A stretch of 51,585 nt of DNA, taken from assembly GCA_963608705.1 (NCBI GenBank), contig CAVDHB010000024.1, forward strand, positions 1-51,585, in the 5' to 3' direction. The stretch's first letter is position 1. The number at the start of each line of letters is the position of its first letter. Source of the stretch: CAVDHB01 sp963608705 (GTDB taxonomy: Bacteria > Bacteroidota > Bacteroidia > Bacteroidales > Bacteroidaceae). The notes below the pieces were generated by a model. That model saw only the letters and a program-made list of their open reading frames with translations, did no database searches and was not told the origin of the DNA. This document shows positions 47,958 through 51,585 of the stretch, one piece after another. The translations under genes were made by a program, and so were the position numbers.

Positions 47958-49250
47958 ATGAAAGTAATAGAATATCCGAAGAAAGAGGAGTGGAAAGAGT
48001 TGTTGAAAAGGCCTGAGCTGGACGTGACGCAACTCATGGACAAGGTACGCACTGTGTTGGAGGAAATTCGTACTGAAGGCGATAAGGCCGTAAAGAAATA
48101 TGAGCAATTATTCGACAAGGTGTCGCTTTCCACGTTGGCGGTTACCCCGGAAGAAATGGCACAGGCGGAGTCAGAGGTGTCCGATGAATTAAAAGCGGCC
48201 ATTCAGTTGGCGCATCATAATATCCATGCTTTTCACGCCGCACAGCGTTTTGAGCCTGTGCGGGTGGAAACGTGTCCGGGTGTGGTATGCTGGCAGAAAG
48301 CCGTACCTATTCAGAAGGTGGGACTGTATATTCCCGGAGGCACGGCGCCGTTGTTCTCCACGGTATTAATGACAGCTACTCCCGCCAAGATTGCGGGATG
48401 TGAGGAAATAGTGTTGTGCACGCCTCCTGACAAGGAAGGAAAGGTGAATCCGGCTATTTTGTATGCGGCAAAGGTGGCGGGCGTGTCCCGTATCTTCAAG
48501 GCGGGCGGTGTACAGGCTATCGGTGCCATGGCTTATGGTACGGAGAGTGTGCCTAAGGTAGATAAAATATTCGGACCGGGTAACCAGTATGTGGTAGCGG
48601 CGAAACAGGTGGTATCGTTGAAAGATGTGGCGATTGATATGCCAGCGGGACCTTCCGAGGTAGAGGTAGTAGCCGACAAGGATGCCAATCCTGTCTTTGT
48701 GGCGGCAGACTTGCTTTCACAGGCTGAACATGGGGTGGACAGCCAAGTGCTGTTGGTGTCTACCAGCTGGGAGCTTCTGGACAAGGTACAAGCGGAAGTC
48801 GCAAGTCAGTTGGAGGTGCTTCCACGCAAGGCGATTGCGGAGAAAGCCTTGGAGAACAGTAAATTCATCCTTGTGCATGACATGGACGAGGCGGTGGAAA
48901 TCACCAACGAGTATGCGCCGGAACATCTTATCCTCTCCATTGAGAACTACGGGGAAGTGAAAGACCGCATTACGCATGCGGGATCTGTGTTCCTCGGAAA
49001 ATACAGTTGCGAGAGTGCGGGAGACTACGCTTCCGGCACGAATCATACGCTGCCTACGAAGGGGTATGCCAAGGCGTACAGTGGATTGTGTCTGGACAGT
49101 TTCGTGCGGAAAATGACTTTCCAAGAAATCTCACCCGAGGGCATTAGCCGGATTGGCAAGGCAGTAGAGGCGATGGCTGCGGCTGAGTCGTTAGATGCGC
49201 ATAAAAACGCCATGACGGTACGTCTGGCGGAAGTGAACAAGGTAAAATAA
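47958..49250 (+). CDS. hisD: Histidinol dehydrogenase
   Basis: A 430-residue zinc-dependent HisD that oxidises L-histidinol to histidine in two NAD-linked steps. Conserved blocks include GLYIPGGTAPLFSTVLM, KIFGPGNQYVVAAK, AIDMPAGPSEVEV and the catalytic/zinc region DLLSQAEHGVDSQ with NEYAPEHLIL. It starts 10 bp after hisG and is followed 8 bp later by hisC. Confidence 0.97.
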   Translation: MKVIEYPKKEEWKELLKRPELDVTQLMDKVRTVLEEIRTEGDKAVKKYEQLFDKVSLSTLAVTPEEMAQAESEVSDELKAAIQLAHHNIHAFHAAQRFEPVRVETCPGVVCWQKAVPIQKVGLYIPGGTAPLFSTVLMTATPAKIAGCEEIVLCTPPDKEGKVNPAILYAAKVAGVSRIFKAGGVQAIGAMAYGTESVPKVDKIFGPGNQYVVAAKQVVSLKDVAIDMPAGPSEVEVVADKDANPVFVAADLLSQAEHGVDSQVLLVSTSWELLDKVQAEVASQLEVLPRKAIAEKALENSKFILVHDMDEAVEITNEYAPEHLILSIENYGEVKDRITHAGSVFLGKYSCESAGDYASGTNHTLPTKGYAKAYSGLCLDSFVRKMTFQEISPEGISRIGKAVEAMAAAESLDAHKNAMTVRLAEVNKVK

Positions 49251-49258
49251 GCGATGTC

Positions 49259-50299
49259 ATGAAACCATTGAAAGAGTTAGTAAGAGTCAATGTATGGGAT
49301 ATGGAGCCTTACCATTGTGCCCGTGACGAGTTCAAGGGTAGGGACGCTTCCATCTTTTTGGATGCGAACGAGAATCCTTTCAACCATCCTTTCAACCGTT
49401 ATCCCGATCCCTTGCAAACAACGTTGAAAGAGGCGTTGGCGCCGATAAAGCAAGTGCGTACTTCGCAAATATTCCTTGGAAATGGAAGTGACGAGGCCAT
49501 AGACCTTGCTTTCCGTATCTTCTGTCGTCCGGAGGTGGACAATGTGGTGGCCATCGCTCCCACATACGGTATGTACGAGGTATGTGCGGAATTGAATGAC
49601 GTGGACTATCGTCCCGTAACTCTTGACGAGGGCTTTCGTCTGAATGCGGACAAACTGCTTGCGGCTACGGATTCCCATACGAAGCTGGTGTTTCTTTGCA
49701 CACCGAACAATCCTACAGCCAACAGTCTGGAGCATGAGGAGATAGCCAAGGTGTTGCGTGGCTTCCAAGGGATTGTCGTGGTGGATGAGGCGTATTCCGA
49801 CTTCACTGACAAGCCTTTGTTTCGCAATGTGCTGGACGAGTATCCCAACCTCATCGTGTTGAACACTTTCTCTAAGGCTTGGGGCTGTGCGGCCATTCGT
49901 CTGGGAATGGCTTTCGCCTCGGAAGAGATTATCGCCTTATATAATAAGGTGAAATATCCCTACAATGTGAATGAGCTGACTCAGCAAGAGGCGATGCGGC
50001 AAATTGCGCTACGTCAGAATTTGCAGACATGGATTGGTACTATCAAGACGGAGCGTAACAACATGATTCACGCTTTCGCCGGATTGCCCGTCACGGAACA
50101 GGTCTATCCATCCGATGCGAATTTCTTCCTCGCCAAGGTACACAACGCCACGAAAGTCTACCATTATTTAGTGGATAAAGGCATTATCGTGCGAAACCGT
50201 TCTTCCGTGGTATTGTGTGGAGACTGTCTGCGCATCACTGTAGGCACCATAGATGAGAATGCAAAACTGCTGGCGACACTCATTAAATATAAGGAGTGA
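49259..50299 (+). CDS. hisC: Histidinol-phosphate aminotransferase
   Basis: A 346-residue PLP-dependent class I/II aminotransferase. The Schiff-base lysine is K206 in LNTFSKAWGCAAIRLGMA, the PLP-contacting residues are in TPNNPT (N150) and VVDEAYSDF (D176, Y179), and DANENPFN opens the substrate site. It converts imidazole-acetol phosphate to histidinol phosphate. It is the last his gene seen; hisB, its usual neighbour in Bacteroides, is not present downstream. Confidence 0.96.
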   Translation: MKPLKELVRVNVWDMEPYHCARDEFKGRDASIFLDANENPFNHPFNRYPDPLQTTLKEALAPIKQVRTSQIFLGNGSDEAIDLAFRIFCRPEVDNVVAIAPTYGMYEVCAELNDVDYRPVTLDEGFRLNADKLLAATDSHTKLVFLCTPNNPTANSLEHEEIAKVLRGFQGIVVVDEAYSDFTDKPLFRNVLDEYPNLIVLNTFSKAWGCAAIRLGMAFASEEIIALYNKVKYPYNVNELTQQEAMRQIALRQNLQTWIGTIKTERNNMIHAFAGLPVTEQVYPSDANFFLAKVHNATKVYHYLVDKGIIVRNRSSVVLCGDCLRITVGTIDENAKLLATLIKYKE

Positions 50300-50344
50300 C
50301 TAATAAAACATACCACTCTCCTGTCTTTCACGTTGCAACAAGTA

Positions 50345-50366
50345 GAGACGAGATTCATTGCGTCTC
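50345..50366. repeat. REP-like palindrome, degenerate copy
   Basis: GAGACGAGATTCATTGCGTCTC, a decayed copy of the GAGACGCG-N6-CGCGTCTC element, 45 bp downstream of hisC. Confidence 0.7.
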
Positions 50367-50425
50367 CACATTCATCAGTGATGAATTGTATCTGTGATTG
50401 GTAAGATATTAAACCACTATGACAA

Positions 50426-50450
50426 GTAGAGACGCGATTCATCGCGTCTC
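50426..50450. repeat. REP-like palindrome
   Basis: Arms GAGACGCG / CGCGTCTC around ATTCAT, preceded by GTA and followed by CGCTTGTATCC, a 3' flank shared in part with the copy at 50778. Confidence 0.85.
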
Positions 50451-50514
50451 CGCTTGTATCCTTTTTTGCACTCTATTTCCTAAATAAGACACCTTGCATA
50501 GGTTACTTGTAAAG

Positions 50515-50572
50515 GTATCTTAGGATACTTGGGCAAGTATCTTAGGATACATCGCCAAGTATCTTAAGATAC
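50515..50572. repeat. 22-bp tandem array of palindromes
   Basis: GTATCTTAGGATAC at 50515-50528 and 50537-50550 and the perfect palindrome GTATCTTAAGATAC at 50559-50572, spaced exactly 22 bp apart with variable linkers. The 866-bp gap 50300-51165 also has three REP-like elements and scattered CTAGACA words, but no gene. Confidence 0.9.
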
Positions 50573-50777
50573 TTTTCAGAGAGGGTTTTACTATGTGTCT
50601 TTTCCTGATCTCACTAGACACTTTTTCTTTTCATAAACTGAATAACTAGACAACCACAATTAGACATACTGAAAGACTAGACACAGTTGTGACTATGCTT
50701 GAATTTACTTCACACTAAATTATATGATTACCCGCAATCGTATAACCAAAGCGATTCTTCGTTCCTCATTTTAAAAG

Positions 50778-50805
50778 GTAGAGACGCGATTCATCGCGTC
50801 TCTAC
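50778..50805. repeat. REP-like palindrome, full copy
   Basis: The most complete copy: 11-bp arms GTAGAGACGCG / CGCGTCTCTAC around ATTCAT, followed by TTGTATCC. Confidence 0.88.
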
Positions 50806-51063
50806 TTGTATCCGTTGAAATGTATTCACACCTCCGACTCCCAGATAATGTCGGCACACCATTTCTTTGTCATAAATGCCGTAACAAACATTGTCATTGC
50901 AGTACAGTCTTTCCGATGTGCCATTGGAAGTACAAATAGCCTATCCCATTAAGAAGAAAATAATTTGAGTCTGATAAACGCTATTTTAGGTATAATGTAC
51001 AAAGAAAGTAGCAGGTTATTCATGTATGTATGTCTTTATACGTTCCATATAAGTTTTATTTTG

Positions 51064-51071
51064 TATTTTTG
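51064..51071 (+). promoter_or_regulatory. Probable -7 box of the small ORF
   Basis: TATTTTTG at 51064-51071, about 95 bp before the ATG at 51166. No -33 element is evident. Confidence 0.45.
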
Positions 51072-51165
51072 CTATGCAAAAGCGAATGGAGTCACAGCAA
51101 GAAGTTTCCATACAGTCTTTTGTCTGTGCCAGTATTGGTGTGGTAATTCATTAATATTTAAGACG

Positions 51166-51345
51166 ATGTACACTTATACGGTTAAGTATCGCATTGAGAA
51201 ACCGACTTCCTCCACGAACGCAAGCACCCGTATCATGCTTCACTCAGACAGCGAAAGCGAGGCTATCGCAGCTTTGAGAGTTCGTGTACAGTGGGCTGAG
51301 ATGAGGATGTCATCATTCTCTCTGCAAGAAGAAATTCCAGAGTAA
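51166..51345 (+). CDS. Small protein of unknown function
   Basis: A 59-residue ORF starting MYTYTVKYRIEKPTSSTNAS. The first half suggests two beta-strands separated by a Ser/Thr-rich turn, and the second half an amphipathic helix (SESEAIAALRVRVQWAEM). No family is recognised. A possible promoter lies at 51064-51071 and the Sel1-repeat gene starts 81 bp downstream on the same strand, so the two may be co-transcribed. Coding status is supported by a plausible fold and context only. Confidence 0.5.
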   Translation: MYTYTVKYRIEKPTSSTNASTRIMLHSDSESEAIAALRVRVQWAEMRMSSFSLQEEIPE

Positions 51346-51426
51346 TGTATGTAACAAAAGGTATGTATTACGAGCGTATCCTCTTAATAGACATGTAAAT
51401 AATAAGCAATTAATTTACGAAATAAA

Positions 51427-51585
51427 ATGGAAACTAACAAATACCCCTATTTTTCACAGAAAGATTTTGATTCAGTTAAAGAGCTGGCGGAACAAGGAAA
51501 TGTCGATGCTCAATGTAGATTGGGCGACTTTTATTATTATGGCTGGGTTGTAGATAAGGACAAAAGAGAAGCTGTGAAGTGGTAT
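51427..51585 (+). CDS. Sel1-repeat protein, N-terminal fragment cut by the window end
   Basis: The first 53 codons of a protein that runs off the right edge. After a short lead (METNKYPYFSQKDFD) comes a Sel1-like TPR unit: AEQGNVDAQCRLGDFYYYG followed by VDKDKREAVKWY, which fits the A-x-G-x-x-x-A-Q-x-x-L-G and K-A-x-x-W-Y signatures. There is no signal peptide. Sel1 proteins mediate protein-protein contacts; in Bacteroidales they include immunity and effector-associated proteins. The role cannot be stated from the fragment. Confidence 0.8.
   Translation, partial: METNKYPYFSQKDFDSVKELAEQGNVDAQCRLGDFYYYGWVVDKDKREAVKWY

Noticed and set aside
50608..50690. CTAGACA words repeated four times
   Set aside because: The spacings (32, 14 and 17 bp) are irregular and the words are short. 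No structure beyond AT-rich intergenic sequence could be supported.
50345..50805. CRISPR-like repeat cluster after hisC
   Set aside because: The palindromes are irregularly spaced (about 80 and 350 bp) and other copies lie far away, which fits REP-like elements.

Overview
The window comes from a Bacteroidales chromosome, most likely Bacteroidaceae (Bacteroides or Phocaeicola). Evidence for this: promoters of the Bacteroidetes type (TTG or TTTG, about 20 bp, then TAnnTTTG) precede most transcription units; there is a SusC/SusD locus with a propeller-AraC regulator; families largely confined to the phylum occur (DUF4199, DUF6048, DUF6452, DUF4843, PKD-like lipoproteins); and a sphingolipid-type inositolphosphotransferase operon is present. 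No prophage, insertion sequence, rRNA or CRISPR array was seen.

Layout. 1-700: a 21-bp tandem array and a DUF4160/DUF2442 pair. 818-4910 (-): a tightly overlapping five-gene operon (nucleotidyltransferase, ATP-grasp protein, CDP-alcohol phosphotransferase, flippase-like membrane protein, HAD hydrolase) that looks like a polar-lipid headgroup pathway. 4976-5959: tRNA-Lys and a YycJ-like metallo-hydrolase. 6048-8659 (-): PgpA, GtrA, a phosphatidylinositol-phosphate-synthase-like enzyme and an AUR1-like PAP2 protein, matching the Bacteroides inositol-lipid cluster but without an adjacent myo-inositol-phosphate synthase gene. 8831-10396: an AAA-ATPase/PD-(D/E)XK gene beside AT-rich repeats. 10548-13749: transaldolase, transketolase and RpiB (non-oxidative pentose phosphate pathway).

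13940-30780: a polysaccharide-utilisation-type locus. A GH29 fucosidase converges on a membrane-anchored propeller/AraC regulator, which diverges from a nine-gene run: a coupled 15-codon upstream ORF, SusC, SusD, DUF4843 and PKD-like lipoproteins, an alginate-lyase-family lipoprotein, a TlpA-like thioredoxin, a trypsin-like protease carrying a CxxC motif, and a second thioredoxin-fold protein. Its cargo is unknown. The lyase + protease + two thioredoxins combination is the most unusual gene set here.

31037-38285: a thioesterase, an SRP RNA placed 4 nt upstream of tRNA-Thr, DUF4199, a GtrB-like glycosyltransferase with DUF6452, DUF6048 and ApbE, a nitroreductase, a RelE-type toxin-antitoxin pair, an outer-membrane barrel protein and tRNA-Gln. 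38358-46863: tyrS, lgt and ychF in one operon, a DPP5-like S9 peptidase, GAPDH and tilS. 46884-50299: a histidine operon (hisG, hisD, hisC) preceded by a leader peptide with four His codons and a terminator/antiterminator pair; hisB does not follow. 50300-51165 is gene-poor and holds three palindromic REP-like elements and a 22-bp palindromic tandem array. A small ORF and the start of a Sel1-repeat protein close the window.
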